A stretch of DNA of 64,000 nucleotides from Talpa occidentalis (taxonomy: Eukaryota; Chordata; Mammalia; Eulipotyphla; Talpidae). Shown in pieces: positions 12,473 through 24,419 of the stretch. Under the pieces are notes generated by a model that did not search any database, had not been told where the DNA came from, and saw only the letters and a list, made by a program, of their open reading frames with translations. The stretch is taken from contig NW_026555331.1 in the NCBI RefSeq assembly GCF_014898055.3, positions 100,214,684 through 100,278,683 on the forward strand. The letters run 5' to 3'. Position 1 is the first letter of the stretch. Each line of letters starts with the position of its first letter. Both the position numbers and the translations under genes were made by a program.

Positions 12473-12895
12473 TGTAGGGTAAGGAAGGATGTCAGGCTTT
12501 TCTGCCCTCCCGCCATCGGGATAGATGATGGATCCTTGTGGTCCTGAATGCATGCCTGATGGCGGGCACCTAGAGTAGGGTGTGGGCATAGGTAGATGGG
12601 ATTCACCTGGGCTGAGACTGGGCTTTTAAGGGCGGCATCATGGGGATGCCAGCAGCAGCAGCAGAAGCCCCAAGAGAAGCCGAGAGAGAAGCAGAGAAGG
12701 CCAGAGAGCCCAGATAGAGTGAAGACTTATTGGGGGCTGGCAAGCCTGCCAGCCTACCAGCCCCCCAGCACCCCTGCCTACTGTATACCCGGTAATCCCA
12801 ATAAAAACCTGTAAAACCACTGAGGACTCTGACTCATCCTTTGCCCGGTCGGCTGGATCAGAAAACCTGCTCAGTGGCCCATTCCTGACCCTACA
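12473..12895 (+). repeat. 5' LTR of copy 1
   Basis: A 423-bp LTR. It includes a (CAG)n run near 12653, a CAG/AGA-rich middle and the polyadenylation signal. By eye it differs from the 3' LTR at several percent of positions plus a few indels, so the insertion is not very recent. Confidence 0.85.
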
Positions 12896-14090
12896 ATTGG
12901 CGTAAGTCGGCAAGATGATCCCTGCAGATGGGTATGGAGCCCTCCGAAGACCTGGAGGGACCAAGGAGTTGTAACAGACTGTGTTTGCCTGTGACGATGC
13001 TGCAGGTGCCATGGTGGCACAGAAGGTGGACACGATCCGGAAGCTATAGGACATGACCTCAGCTGGAGAAGGAGTTGCCCAAGAGGACCAGCCAACAACC
13101 CCTGAGGCAGCAAGAATCATTGGTGAAGAGAGGACCACGATTCGGAGCTCCCCAGTGCTGATTCAGGGAGAGGACAACGAACTTGGCTTAATGGACTTGG
13201 ACTGATGGACTCAGACTGATGAACTTGGACTGACAATCCCACCAGAAGGCGGAGGACCTTGGCAGGTTATGTTTTTTTTTTGGGAATCTGGGGGTGGCCA
13301 GTGGGCCTTGATGGCCAAAAGCAGCCTGTGTGTGTGTGCCCAGCAGCTAGGCGGAGGAGAAAAGCCAACTGAGAAGGCAAAAGCTGGTACTGATGCTAAG
13401 TTGAGAAGCCCTGAGCGGCTGTTAAGCAGCCTGAGTATGCTGAAGACCTGTGAGTCTCATAAAATCACCTGTGGGTGATGCCCTGCTTGATGCCCTGAGG
13501 GTGAGGAGCTGAGGAACCTGTCCTTGGGGGACGGGTGGGGAATGTGGCTTGGGGTGGAGCCCAAGCCGAACGTAGAGTTTGGATCCCCGACCCATGTGCT
13601 TGTGCAGTGGGTTGGGCTGAGTGCAGGGGTCTGTGAGTCGCATGGGTGGCTATGAAAGCCGAGTGTTGGAGCGACTGCAGACAGAAACCCTGAGGGTTGG
13701 TGATTACCCCCAACAGAATAGAATCGCCAATCCCAGAGCTAGTACATCCTGGGGGTGGATGTGGTGTGTGGCTTGTAGCCAAGAGTACAGCCAGAGAAGG
13801 CCAGGAAGCCTGACGGCTCCTGGCGTGTTAAAGTAGATGCCTTGAGTGATTCCCCTGTCTCGTATGAGCAGTGCCTTCAGCAGCAGATTTGGTGGCTTAT
13901 CTGCTGGTACCAATAATTGTCTTTTGCCACTAGGTTGGGGCCCTGCCTGGACTTATTTGTGTTCTATTGTATTTTGTTGTTATATTGTGATGTATTTGCT
14001 TTTGTGGGCCATGGCTGCATTGTTATGTTTGCTAAGAAACAAAATTGTATATATGTAGAGTGTATGGCAGAAAACCCTGAGGGGATGGAC
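12896..14090 (+). repeat. Internal region of copy 1 (no intact coding)
   Basis: Begins attggcgtaagtcggc right after the LTR, where a primer-binding site would lie; I could not assign the tRNA. It holds repeated words around gacttggactgatg (13194-13232), a T-run near 13271 and G-rich blocks. An open stretch retained in copy 2 is interrupted here by a stop near 13047. No enzymatic motif is seen. Confidence 0.75.
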
Positions 14091-14525
14091 TGTAGGGTAG
14101 GGAAGGATGTCAGGCTTTTCTGCCCTCCCGCCATCAGGATAGATGATGGATCCTTGTGGTCCTGAATGCATGCCTGATGGCGGGCACCTAGAGTAGGGTG
14201 AGGGCATAGGTAGATGGGATTCACCTGGGCTAAGACTGGGCTTTTAAGGGCGGTGTCATGGGAATGCCAGCAGCAGCAGCAGAAGCCCAAAGAGAAGCCG
14301 AGAGAGAAGCAGAGAAGGCCAGAGAGCCCAGATAGACTGAAGACTTGCTGGGGGCTGGCAGGCCTGCCAGCCTACCAGCCCCCCAGCCCCCCAGCCCTCC
14401 CTGCCTGCCGTATGCCTGGTGAACCCCAATAAAAGTCTGCAAAACCACTGAGGACTCTGACTCCTCCTTTACCCAGTCTGCATGGGATCCTAGAAAACCT
14501 GCACTGTGTCATTCCTGCCCTTACA
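14091..14525 (+). repeat. 3' LTR of copy 1
   Basis: A 435-bp copy with the same ends and order as the 5' LTR. It carries an extra ccccccagc repeat near 14385. Confidence 0.85.
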
Positions 14526-15268
14526 ATGCAAAAAGTACAGGCCACAAAATAAAGGGAGTGGGGAATTTTTGGAAAAAAATTTTATGCAAAATTAAGTGTT
14601 GCTAACATATGAGTGGTTTTCTAGAATTTTCTTTTATTCTAGAATTTTAGAAAACTGTAAAGTCTTTATGCTCAAATTAAAAAATACATCAGCTTAATAA
14701 CATGAAAACTACAAAGCTTCATCTACAGTACAGTAGTGACAATTTATGACCAGGTTTACCATCATTAATTTTACATTAACAAATATAGGAATAGAATTCA
14801 CACCATTTCTATGCAACTTTTACAAAAAAATTTCAATACATTCTAATATTTTACAACAATACAAAGTAACAGAACTAATTTTAAATCTATCTTATTCCAT
14901 TACCACTAAAAAACTCCAGTGATTTCACTTTATTTGTTTCCTGGTCTTTTCTGCATGTGTGGACAGACTCTATAAGCTATAACAACCAACGTATGAAAAA
15001 TTACATTCCATCTAAGTAGCTAAAAAAAGTTCTATTTTAAACAAACGTACAAAGAAACAGCTCTGTAGAAATGTTCATGGCTCATCTTTGAGGCTCCTTT
15101 AGCTTCTCTTAGATAGCATGTCACAATAATACTTCATAAACCCAAAGAATGTCAATACACAAATTCATAGCTGAATGGTATATTTCTATTCCTTGTCAAT
15201 AAAAATGTCTGTGTTTTCAATGTGTATTGCATATCATTTTTCTTCATTTTGAGAATAGATACCCTAAT
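14526..15268. other. No gene recognised
   Basis: AT-rich; no exon or recognised repeat. Confidence 0.45.
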
Positions 15269-15297
15269 ACACACACACACACACACGCACACACACA
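15269..15297. repeat. (AC)n microsatellite
   Basis: About 14 AC units with one G interruption. Confidence 0.95.
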
Positions 15298-15529
15298 TAT
15301 CTGCTATTCACATGGGATTTGTTTAGACATATTTCATTTTTGCATGTGTTCTACATACTCACACCTTCCTGAGCAGTTGCTTTTAAATAAACATCCCCCA
15401 ACGGGGCTCATTTCACAGGCAACATAGCATATATTCTAGCCAAATTCTCAAGGCTAGAGTTAAATTAGACTACATGTAATCTGGGTAGACTAAGTTTATT
15501 TGGAAGTAGAGAGGATACTAAGTAAGTGA

Positions 15530-15815
15530 TTTTTTTTTAATTATAGATAACTTTTTAAAAAAAAAGATTTATTTATTTATGCAAGCATTGGGTACAGTCA
15601 GAAGCGTGGGAGAGTGAGAGAATTCACTAGAGCCAGAGAGGGGAGCAGAGCAGGCAGAAGGACAGAGGTACACTGCTGAGGGGAGCAGCTGGCGGCAGGA
15701 GAGGTCTGCGCGCCATGTGGGACCCTCCCCTGGGGGCCGGGGATCGAACGGCGCTGCAGAGGCTGCGGGCAGCTTCCCAACCCAGCGCTCAACCGCTGCG
15801 CCACCGGGGAGGCCC
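15530..15815 (-). mobile_element. tRNA-derived SINE, full length, young subfamily
   Basis: Reverse complement of the GC-rich SINE consensus from the aaataaat tail to the 5' ggcctcccc. An imperfect 13-bp TSD (actaagtaagtga at 15517-15529, acttagtaattga at 15816-15828) is likely. Confidence 0.88.
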
Positions 15816-16192
15816 ACTTAGTAATTGAGTTTTAAAAGCTGTGTTGTGTACATCTGAATATTTTGAGATTTGGGGATATATTCCCAAGATGAAAAAAATT
15901 GTTTTAATGTGCAAAAGACATAGAACACGTAAGTATCTTTATTGACAACAAATAGAAATATACCATTCAGCTATCTGTTCAAGTAATGACAGTTGCGGGT
16001 GTGTGAAGTGTCACTGTGAGATCCCGACTGAGGGAAACTAAAGAAGCTTGAACCAGCTCCCCAAGTGGTCCTAGAGATCTACAATTAATTGCCCAAGGCC
16101 CGTTGGCCACTCTTAACTGATGAGGTAGCCCTAAAGCACAACAAGGGAAAGTACTAACAAGTTCCATGGCTCCTTAAAACAAGAACAAGGCA

Positions 16193-16409
16193 GGGCCTCC
16201 CTGGTGGCACAAGGGGTTGAGTCTCAGCACTATAAAGCTATCCGCAGCCACTGTAGCACAAGTTCGATCCTCCCTGGCCCGCAGACTTGTCCTGCCTCGC
16301 CCGCTGCTCCCCTCAGTAGTGTATTTCAGTCAGTCTGCCTGTTCTGCTCCCCATTCTGTCAAATCCTCTCACCCGTCTATATCCCAGTTCCTGTATGCAT
16401 GAAAAACAA
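16193..16409 (+). mobile_element. tRNA-derived SINE, older subfamily, internally shortened
   Basis: Starts gggcctccctggtggcacaa. The middle between the B box and the cagacttg block is shortened. TSD aacaaggca at 16184-16192 and 16410-16418. Confidence 0.88.
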
Positions 16410-16804
16410 AACAAGGCATACCACACCTGAAATGTGTTATAATTCCTCTGGTGCTTTTTAACTGCTCCTTGAAACCTGGTCTGTATTCTAGGGGCTCATT
16501 TGACACTTTTTCTCAGAACTCAATCTACCTGGCCCTTTCCCAAATTACATATTAGCTTTTAAGACACTGGAAGAGTTGGTACCAGGATGCCAAGCAGGAA
16601 TTTTATGTTCCCTACAGATAAGAAATATGAAGATAACAAGATGTGCATGATCCTGTGGCAGCCAAACAGAAGGTTAGTCATTCCCTGAGGAGTAACTTAC
16701 TTTTATTCTCTGAACAAGCATGCCTGCTCAGGTCTGTGATAGACTAAGAAAAGGGAAACTAACTATTCTCATGTTCTCCATTCCCCAGAAAAAAGGAAAG
16801 GCAG

Positions 16805-17254
16805 TGTAAAGGGCAGGACAGGCCACAGTGCAGGTTTTCTGATCCCATGCAGGCTGGGTAAAGGAGGAGTCAGAGTCCTCAGTAGTTTTGCAGGTTTTTT
16901 ATTTGGGGTTCACCAGGCATATGGCAGGCAGGGGTGCTGGCTGGGGGGCTGGGAGGCTGGCAGGCCTCCCAGCCCCCAGGAAATCCTCACTCTATCTGGG
17001 CTCTCTGGCGTTGGTTCTGCTGCTTCTCGGCTTCTCTTTCGGCTTCTGCTTCGGCTTCTACTGCTGCTGCTGCTGCTGGCGTCCCCCCGAGACGCCGCCC
17101 TTAAAAAGCACAGTCTTAGCTCAGCTGAATCCCATCTACCTATGCCCACACCCTATTCCAGGTGCCCGCCATCAGGCATGCATTCAGGACAAGGATCCAT
17201 CATCTATCCTGATGGCGGGAGGGCAGAAAAGCCTGATATTTTCTTTACCCTACA
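16805..17254 (-). mobile_element. Young solo LTR of the provirus family
   Basis: A 450-bp LTR, TGTAGGGTA...TTTACA on the minus strand, flanked by a perfect 5-bp TSD ggcag (16800-16804 and 17255-17259). It carries the (CAG)n block and AATAAA-type region seen in the two provirus copies. A solo LTR with intact TSD indicates recombination between the two LTRs of a former provirus. Confidence 0.93.
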
Positions 17255-17259
17255 GGCAG

Positions 17260-18444
17260 ATAGCCAGGAAAAGGGTAAGTGGGAACTTGTATTTTAGCAT
17301 TAAAAAAAAATTTAAATGTGGTAAAATCATCACTGGATTGTGCTTGTCATACACTAAAAGTAACAGATTCTCCACACTTTCAGCAACCTAACACTGTTTC
17401 TAGATCTTGCTAACTTGGCAATGAGTCTCTTAAAAAAGTCTCTACAATTATAATTTTTAAAGATTCATCAAATTTCAGATCACATGATATTCCAACTTCC
17501 TGAACAGACCAATGTCAAAGTTTCCAATCAAAAGTGTCCCTGTTGTCATCAGATACTAGTGTTCAAAAGGAATTTTCCAAAGTCACAAACTCAAGTAGAT
17601 TCATCAAAAACAAACTAAAGGAATTCTGGATATTTCATAGACTTTCTAAGCACAGAGAAGGTGTAAACAGCATCCTGTGAAAGACATACTTTAAAGAAAA
17701 TGACTGAAGTTTCAGGTGAAAGCTCAGATAGCAAAGAAGAGTTTTAAATGAGTGAAAGCAAAATATGAGAACAGGCAATATTAGAGGAATGAAATAGCCG
17801 CCAAAACAGAGAATCCTGAGAAGTTTGGGTCTTTGAGGTTCATAGTGACATGCTTCCTTCTAGTGACATGACCATTTGTTGTTCAGAAAGACCCCTTTGC
17901 CTCTGTTTAAGTATTTTCCAAGAGATGTTTGTCTAAGGAAAAGAATAGACAGCGGTCCAAGTTAAGTGTAAGCCTTCATCAGAGTAAAATCATCTGTTTT
18001 ACTTGTAAAGAAGAATCCCAAGTGGGGAAAAAACAAGACTTTGATTTTACTAGAAAGAAAGAATCAAGGACAAATTCATACGTGATGTGAAAATGGATAG
18101 AGTTACATCACAGTTTCTGGACACTAAGCAGAGAAAAATGTATTTGTGAAGTTGACAACATGCAGCACTTAGTAATAATCACCTCTTTTTAAACTAGAGA
18201 GGTAGAAAAAGAAATTCTATAGCAGGTTTCTTTTTCTTTAATACATCTGTAACCAAGGTTAAATGGTATAATTGCTTTCAGACCTTAAAGAGCACAAAAA
18301 AAAATTATTTAACTTTCTCTGTAAGGCTTGTATTTACAGATAAGTAATAGCAACAACCCAGCTGTGCCCTAGGACCAGCTGGAAACAGAAAACAAAGAGA
18401 AAGAAGGGGCTGCCCCCTTTTTTTTACCAGGCCCATCGTAAAAA
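17260..18444. other. No gene recognised
   Basis: AT-rich intronic-type sequence with no feature I can name. Confidence 0.45.
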
Positions 18445-18673
18445 GCATCTATCTGTTCAAATTCTGACTGCTTCAACCTGTTTAAGGTCTGCAAAGTGAC
18501 GAAAGACAGTGCTGAGGAGAGCAGTGGGCGGCAAGAGAGGTCTGCGCGCCATGTGGGACCCTCACCGGTGGCTGGGGATCGAACCGGTGCTGCAGAGGTT
18601 GCAGGCAGCTTCGCAGCCCAGCGCTCAACCGCTGTGCCACCAGGGGAGGCCCTACAACACTCTTTTTGGTGCT
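18445..18673. repeat. Partial local duplication of 19847-19959 carrying half a SINE
   Basis: 18445-18490 matches 19847-19892 (46 bp, two mismatches) and 18654-18673 matches 19940-19959 (20 bp). Between these arms the 47 bp of the 19.9-kb copy are replaced by a minus-strand SINE 5' half. Confidence 0.8.
18491..18653 (-). mobile_element. 3'-truncated tRNA-derived SINE (5' half only)
   Basis: Contains the A box, B box and the gcgcgcagacctctc block, but ends inside the cgtcactt region. It has no tail and no TSD. Confidence 0.85.
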
Positions 18674-19738
18674 TAAGCTGGTTAAGACCAATCTTGCCAG
18701 AAAAAGGGGCATTAATGCAATTCCTGGAAACCCCTGCCTATTTCTCTGAAATCCTACTCACTCAGATCCTTCAGCTACTCCCTTTATCAGAACTTTCCCA
18801 TTAAGTGCCTGCTTTTCCCTAATTTGGAGAGATGGCCTTGGGACAGTAGTCTGCCATGTCCTCAAGTTGCCAGTATCTGATCATACCTGAATTCTTTCCA
18901 CCAATTCTTGTCTCTTGTTTTGGTTTATGAGAAGCAAGTCACTAACTCCCCCAAAATTCCTGTTACATTTTCACCAAAAATTATACATAATAGCATGTCT
19001 ATTTGCTTCTTGGGGCTTCATCCGCCTCAAAATCTCCTAGAATTTATAGCAATCCCCTTCATATGCAAGTTGGGTTTTATTTGTTTAGCTCAGAGGTATT
19101 TCTCAGAGGAGTGATACCTGAAGACCTTATGAGAATGAATTCAGAGAATACCACTAAAAGCATCAAAAGCAGAAGTTCTTCATTAAAGTTGGATGGACTG
19201 AAGACATGAGCAAGGAGATTGAGCAGAAACATACAGATAAATCTATTTACATGAAAATTACAAACTATATCAGCCGAAAGTACAGCAGGTAAGATGATCT
19301 GGCTACATGGTCCCAGAGTAACAGATTTTGCTCTCATCTCCAATGATGGAGCTCCCTGAATTCTGAACACATGATTTGTAATTTTATTACTCAAAGAATC
19401 TCAATCACTACCACCATCAGGTTAGTGTTTTATGATAGAGCACTCAACACTGTTCTCTTTACTATTCAAGTGATAGCTGACTTTGTTGAACCGGGCAGCA
19501 CAAAGGGCCACACAACCCTTTAGTCATTTGATTCCTCTACTTTTACACAGTCCCACTGATTATTTTTTAAACAATTATTTGTGCTCCTTTTTAAACACAT
19601 TTTTCTTTTGGTTCCCACAAAAACAATCATAGACTAGATTTTTGTCAGCTTCTCAACCAGTCTCCTCACCTCCAACAAATCCTCTTTCTTAAATCTACTT
19701 CATGTTAATCTGGTATTCAAAAAGTCATTTTTCTTAAC
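18674..19738. other. No gene recognised
   Basis: Opposed open frames near 19000-19394 lack coding character. Confidence 0.4.
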
Positions 19739-20080
19739 TAGGGCATTCTTCTGGTTAAGAAAGAATGCCCTTTCTTAAGGCTGGGTTGACTCATTGTACT
19801 TTCTCATTCCTATACCTGTCCATAGTAAATCCTAGAGCTGGTACATGCATCTACCTGTTCAAATTCTGACTGCTTCAACCTGTTCAAGGTCTATCTCCTC
19901 AAAGAAGCTTTCTGTTAACTATTCTTGAATTTATTGTACACAACACTCTTTTTGGTGCTCAATTGCCAGCTGCTTTATATGTTTACTTTCCAAATGTACT
20001 TGTCTTCCTCAGATGTGGCTTTAGGACCACATCTTACATGTCTTCACTGTTTCTGAAACTATCCTAGTAACAATATCATA
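19700..20080 (+). mobile_element. Possible L2 fragment
   Basis: Text such as 'tgttcaaggtctatctcctcaaagaagc' resembles the L2 phrase before its 3' end, but divergence is high. Confidence 0.35.
19741..19770. repeat. Perfect 10-bp inverted repeat
   Basis: gggcattctt and aagaatgccc are separated by 10 bases. No T-run or transcription context follows, so I do not call it a terminator. Confidence 0.7.
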
Positions 20081-20089
20081 AAATGATGA

Positions 20090-20345
20090 GTCATAGTACT
20101 TAAGTGAACATGATTAGGAAGCAGAAAATTTCAAATTTCAATCCTCATTATATTCTTTTCAAATGTGGTGATTTGGGAAGGCTACCTAGCTGCTACAAAT
20201 TTTCACATATTAAAACAGAAATAATACCGATTATATAGCATTGTTGTGAAGTTTACCAGAATGTGTATGTGTGTGCATGAATGTGTATATACACACACAT
20301 ACAATTTTAACATAGAATTTGGTCCATAGGGAGTGCTTTTTAAAC
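20090..20345 (+). mobile_element. Possible degraded MIR with GT/CA patch
   Basis: The order of 'tgatttgggaaggctacctag', 'aaaacagaaataatacc' and 'attgttgtgaag' resembles MIR. A tgtgtgtg/acacacac patch lies at 20262-20302. Confidence 0.35.
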
Positions 20346-21270
20346 ATATGACTATTAGATTTTGCATATAATTGACACTCCTCTTTGAACAATATGTTAA
20401 ACTGCAAAGGCCATGCTAACTAGTTTTTCTTATACTGTCAAAATTTCATTTTATATTAAGTTTCACACCCATGATCATTATTTTAGTCAAAAATTGCTTT
20501 TTCTAAAATAAATTACAGTAGAATAGGAAAGTTAACTTTTACCAGGACCTAGTATATAGAACTCTGTGCAAGAAGAGTTTCAGTCCAAATACAGCTCCCA
20601 ATCTGCATGATTTTCAGCAATTATCATTTTAATAATGCAGCTAAAGCCAAGTCAGAGCTAAAGCCAAATCAGAGCCTTTGGTAAGGCTAGAAAAAGTTTC
20701 CAGAATGTCAGGCCATCAGATAAAGATTTTGTGAGACAGAATTGCTAGCGTCTATCTAAACTGAAAGTCAATGATTAGTGATCATGACCAGTTTTTTCTA
20801 TGACGAAATTTAAAGTTTGCTTTCAACCAACTAGACAATTACCAACTCTGATGAGTACCTTTAAAAAACAGTGAAAATGTTGCAATCAAGTATATTAAAA
20901 ACTTACAACAACCTCCTGTTTTGTTAGCTGAGGTGGTTTCCCCTCCTCCAGAATGAGACATACATTGTTTTCTCTTTTGTGCAACAAATCATAACTTTCC
21001 CTAGGTTAAGTCATACTGTATTTAAATAATCAGATATTACGCCTCTGCTAAGGTTCCAGAGACTTTCCACTAGGAATATCTAAGATCTTGCAGGAGAGGC
21101 ATGAAGTATATAGCAAGTAATTGTCTCCTTTAGCTTTGCTTTCAGCCACCCACAATGAAAAGCATCCACAGGAGAGTGTCTTTCTACACCACTCTATACC
21201 CAACTGCCACCCTTCCAGGCCCCTGCCCATTATTTCTGCTCCTCCAGGCAGGGAAACTGCATGGCCTTAC
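20346..21270. other. Intron downstream of exon 21271-21337, nothing recognised
   Basis: No further exon in phase was found here. Confidence 0.45.
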
Positions 21271-21337
21271 CTCGGATGTTAGACGAGCAAGAATTTCATC
21301 ACTGCTTTCTTCAGAGTCTTCAATTTTCTGATGAGAC
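21271..21337 (-). CDS. RAPGEF5: Acidic linker exon after the DEP domain
   Basis: The exon is 67 nt, one base plus 22 codons, with acceptor tttttcaaag and donor gtaagg. It encodes the Ser/Glu-rich peptide SHQKIEDSEESSDEILARL and ends TSE in phase 0. The run EDSEESSDE looks like a casein-kinase-2 type site; this is motif reading only. It is the most 3' exon I can find. Nothing between 1 and 21270 reads as a continuation, so the next intron is at least 21 kb long or the following exon was missed. The next exon should begin in phase 0. Confidence 0.78.
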
Positions 21338-24300
21338 CTTTGAAAAACAAAGAGCAAATTACCTTCAGCTTTGCTTACTCAAATTTATCTACCAAGTTAT
21401 GGGGAACACATGGCAAATAATGGCACTATTGTTATTACATTAATGAAATTATCATGCAATAACATGATGTCAAGAATGCCATAGGAACATAATTCCACTG
21501 CAGCTCAACTTTGCCTTCAAAATCAATTAGCAAGAATCTTTTACACCAGTTGAATCCTGAGGATCAAGTATTGTTTTCTAAATGGTATCACAGAATAATC
21601 CTGACATGCCAGACTTACAAATATGAGCATGCACAAACATAAGTAGATGTGAATATAGAGTACTTAAGTACTGAAATGCCCTCTAAGTCTAAATGAAATC
21701 CAGATTTTGAAAATATAAAATAGGAATTTTCCATTATAGTTGAGTTTCAGCCAAAATAAATTTACTATGAAATGGTCTATTATAGGTCTAATACTATGAT
21801 AGGAATTATGGGCCATATAAAAGCAAAAGAAGCAATTCACTCTTTCTTAAGGATAAGAACTCAAGAAAAATTATGCATATGTTAAATCACTAAAGAAATA
21901 TTTAACCTACCTTACATTGTTCTGGAAAGTCATTTAATAATATAATGCATCAGAAAAATTATACCACACAAATATGAAATTATCTATTTGTGAAGGCAAA
22001 ATCTTATAAAGTATCTTACCCCCTCTCCACCCCAGTTTGGAAAAAGAAAAAAACTAGCTAATGCTGTTTGAATATATATAATTGTCGCCCAGATCTATTT
22101 TCCCAAGCAATCCTTTCCAATACCACCTGTGGACTTGGAGGGACTGGTGGTAACTGCCCTGCAGATACGCATTATAAGAATAGCAGTCCAATGATGGATT
22201 TTAATCTTGGTAACTGCTGCGGGCCATTGGGAATATTAGCTCTGTGGGGCAGGAAGGTAAAAAGAAGCTTTTTAAGAAGGGAAAAGCTAGATGGATCAAG
22301 TCTAGTACTGGTTCCTCATTTTTGTAAATGTAATTAAACCCTTTTACAGAAAAAAGAAACACTCTTTAAATCAGAGCAATAAATTATAAGCCACTGCCTT
22401 TACAAAAATTGCATGAAATAGGTATTATAACTAACCTATTCCAAAAAAAGCAAGTTACCTTGATAGTGAGTATATCAAACAATGAGTGTGATTACTACAG
22501 TATCTATTCATGGGTTTCCATATAAGGAAGTCATACAGAGGAGAGTTTTATAACCTTTATAACCTAAGCCACCAAACCAAGTTTTTATGTTTAAGCTGAG
22601 GTGACGCAGCAGATATGACAAGAAATTAAGAGCCAAACACAGTAGATAAAAGGGCACCAAACAAGGGCTTTCATGCACTGTCTAACTCTGTAGTAAAGCT
22701 TGGGCTGGTCATGCTGTCTCACATCTCCCAGACCCCAGCAAGCACCTGAAGGATTAGCTAATGGGCATGTCATATTTCACACTAGCACAGATTCTGTTGT
22801 GAATGTGTTTGCAACAAACTGCTGAAAGGAACTCAAAATTTTAAATGAAACTTGTGTATGTGACTGATAATGGTACTTCATGAGTAATGGCTGAGGCACT
22901 GTTGGTTTAGCAACAAATAATTTAGTGCCTGTTCAGAAACAAAACTATTTTTCATCATTCTTCTAAAACAAAACATCCCTTGGCAGAAACATTTCTAAAG
23001 GAAATATTTGTAAGAGAGACAGAGTGATGATCTCTTGAGAGCTGTACTTAGCCCACAGTTTATTTTTATCACCTCAATCATCATGATTTATGCCCAGAGC
23101 TCCCAAGTCTGTCTCCAGCCTCTCAATTTTCCCAGAACTCACCTTGTTTCCTCCATCTGCCATTAAAATGATGCTAGGTGGCAATTCCAAGAACTTTATC
23201 TGTGCCCTTGTGTGGACCTTACATTGAACTTCTCTTGCCTCCCTCTCTCATTGCTTCTATAGCATCTCTCACGACTCAGCTTCATGGCCACCATGTGGCC
23301 CTTCCCTCCCTCCTGCACTCTGTCCCTATCTTTGCCAGTCATCAGATCCTCTCACTCCCCATCCTCATGCTCAGCTTTCCTTGAGGCCTTCCCCACCCAG
23401 CTTCACTGACAGTTGAGGTCCTCACCTTTACAAATTACCATCTTCTAACCAACTTCTTGGCCTCTGGTTTCTACCTTCAGGATCATCATTCTAAAATCCA
23501 AATCCAGGTCCTGCTATTCTTCAGACTCCAAATCCTCAGTATCCCAATGCCTACTGAGAGCTCTAGAATTCAGAAATACTCTTGCTTTCCTGCCAATATG
23601 CCCCAGATTCCCCTCCACCAGAAGGTACTTAAAGCTCACCCAGCATAAAGGAGGGTCCTGGGGGCAGCACTGGGTAACAGGAATATAGTGGAAGAGCTTA
23701 AAAGGGGAAAAGAAGAGAGAAGGCCAACACTCAGCCATTCTTCTTTCTCATTACTGTGGCCACTATTTAACTTAAGCTCCTCTCCATCTGTCTGCCAGAA
23801 TGTCCAGAAGTACCAGCTCTTTCCCCAGCATGTGTATTTTTTATGAGATAAATTCTGGTTTTATGTATGTACATATATCCTCAATGCAACCCGAAGACAA
23901 AGTTTTTATATGTCAAATCATAATAGATAAACAGATGGTGGTGGGGAATAAAGAGAAGGAAATACTTGAATTGTTGCCCATCATCAGTAAAGGGGACTGT
24001 GCTGCCCAGGAAACAAGACAGAAAGAGAGACTCTGAGTGTGGTGTTCAAGAGACAGAGAGAGAAACAAACCCTGGCTGCAATCAGCAGGTAACTGCAGCA
24101 ACAAGTGTAATAAGGAAGAGAAAGAAGAGATAAGGAGTAACCTGGGAAAGAAGACCCATCCCTGAAGCAGCTTTGCATGGCTGCTTCTCAAGGTCTCTGT
24201 TTACAAATAAGCTTAAACTAGACCCAGAAATTTGCAAGGGGAAAGTGTCTAGTCCTAGTGCTATAGGAAAATGTCCTTGTAAGTTTGATGAGTCTAAGGG

Positions 24301-24419
24301 GCTGTTGTGAGACCACAGAAAACACAAGAGCCTGTGGTTCTCTGACCTTCTCACTCTAACAATCAAGCTGGACACATTACCATTCTACCCAACTCCCATC
24401 AAAACAAACAAAAAACCTC
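21338..24419. other. Intron, nothing confident
   Basis: Part of the 13.8-kb intron. A pyrimidine-rich section at 23080-23450 could be a decayed LINE, but I cannot place it. Confidence 0.45.

Larger units (their letters stand above)
12473..14525 (+). mobile_element. Non-autonomous LTR retrotransposon / endogenous retrovirus, copy 1
   Basis: Two direct LTRs (12473-12895 and 14091-14525) flank a 1195-bp internal region. The LTRs start TGTAGGGTA and end TACA. They contain a TATA-like cttttaagg and an AATAAA signal at 12800-12805 with its equivalent in the 3' copy. The purine-rich stretch ctgagggga lies just before the 3' LTR. There is no gag, protease or polymerase reading frame of useful length, so the element depended on another retrovirus. 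Size, 5-bp TSD in its relatives and lack of pol recall MaLR architecture; the actual class is not established. The flanks catac and atgca do not match. Confidence 0.85.

Noticed and set aside
12638..13138. 166-codon minus-strand open frame, and the 217-codon one at 58895-59548
   Set aside because: Both are antisense readings through GC-rich LTR and interior sequence. They arise in the same place in both copies because the repeat is shared, and neither has coding features.
16888..17391. 167-codon frame with Cys/Gly-rich repeats
   Set aside because: It is a read-through of the solo LTR; the Cys-rich run is the (CTG)n block.
19741..19770. Bacterial-style terminator hairpin
   Set aside because: The context is a mammalian intron with no T-run; a 10-bp inverted repeat is expected by chance or from repeat decay.
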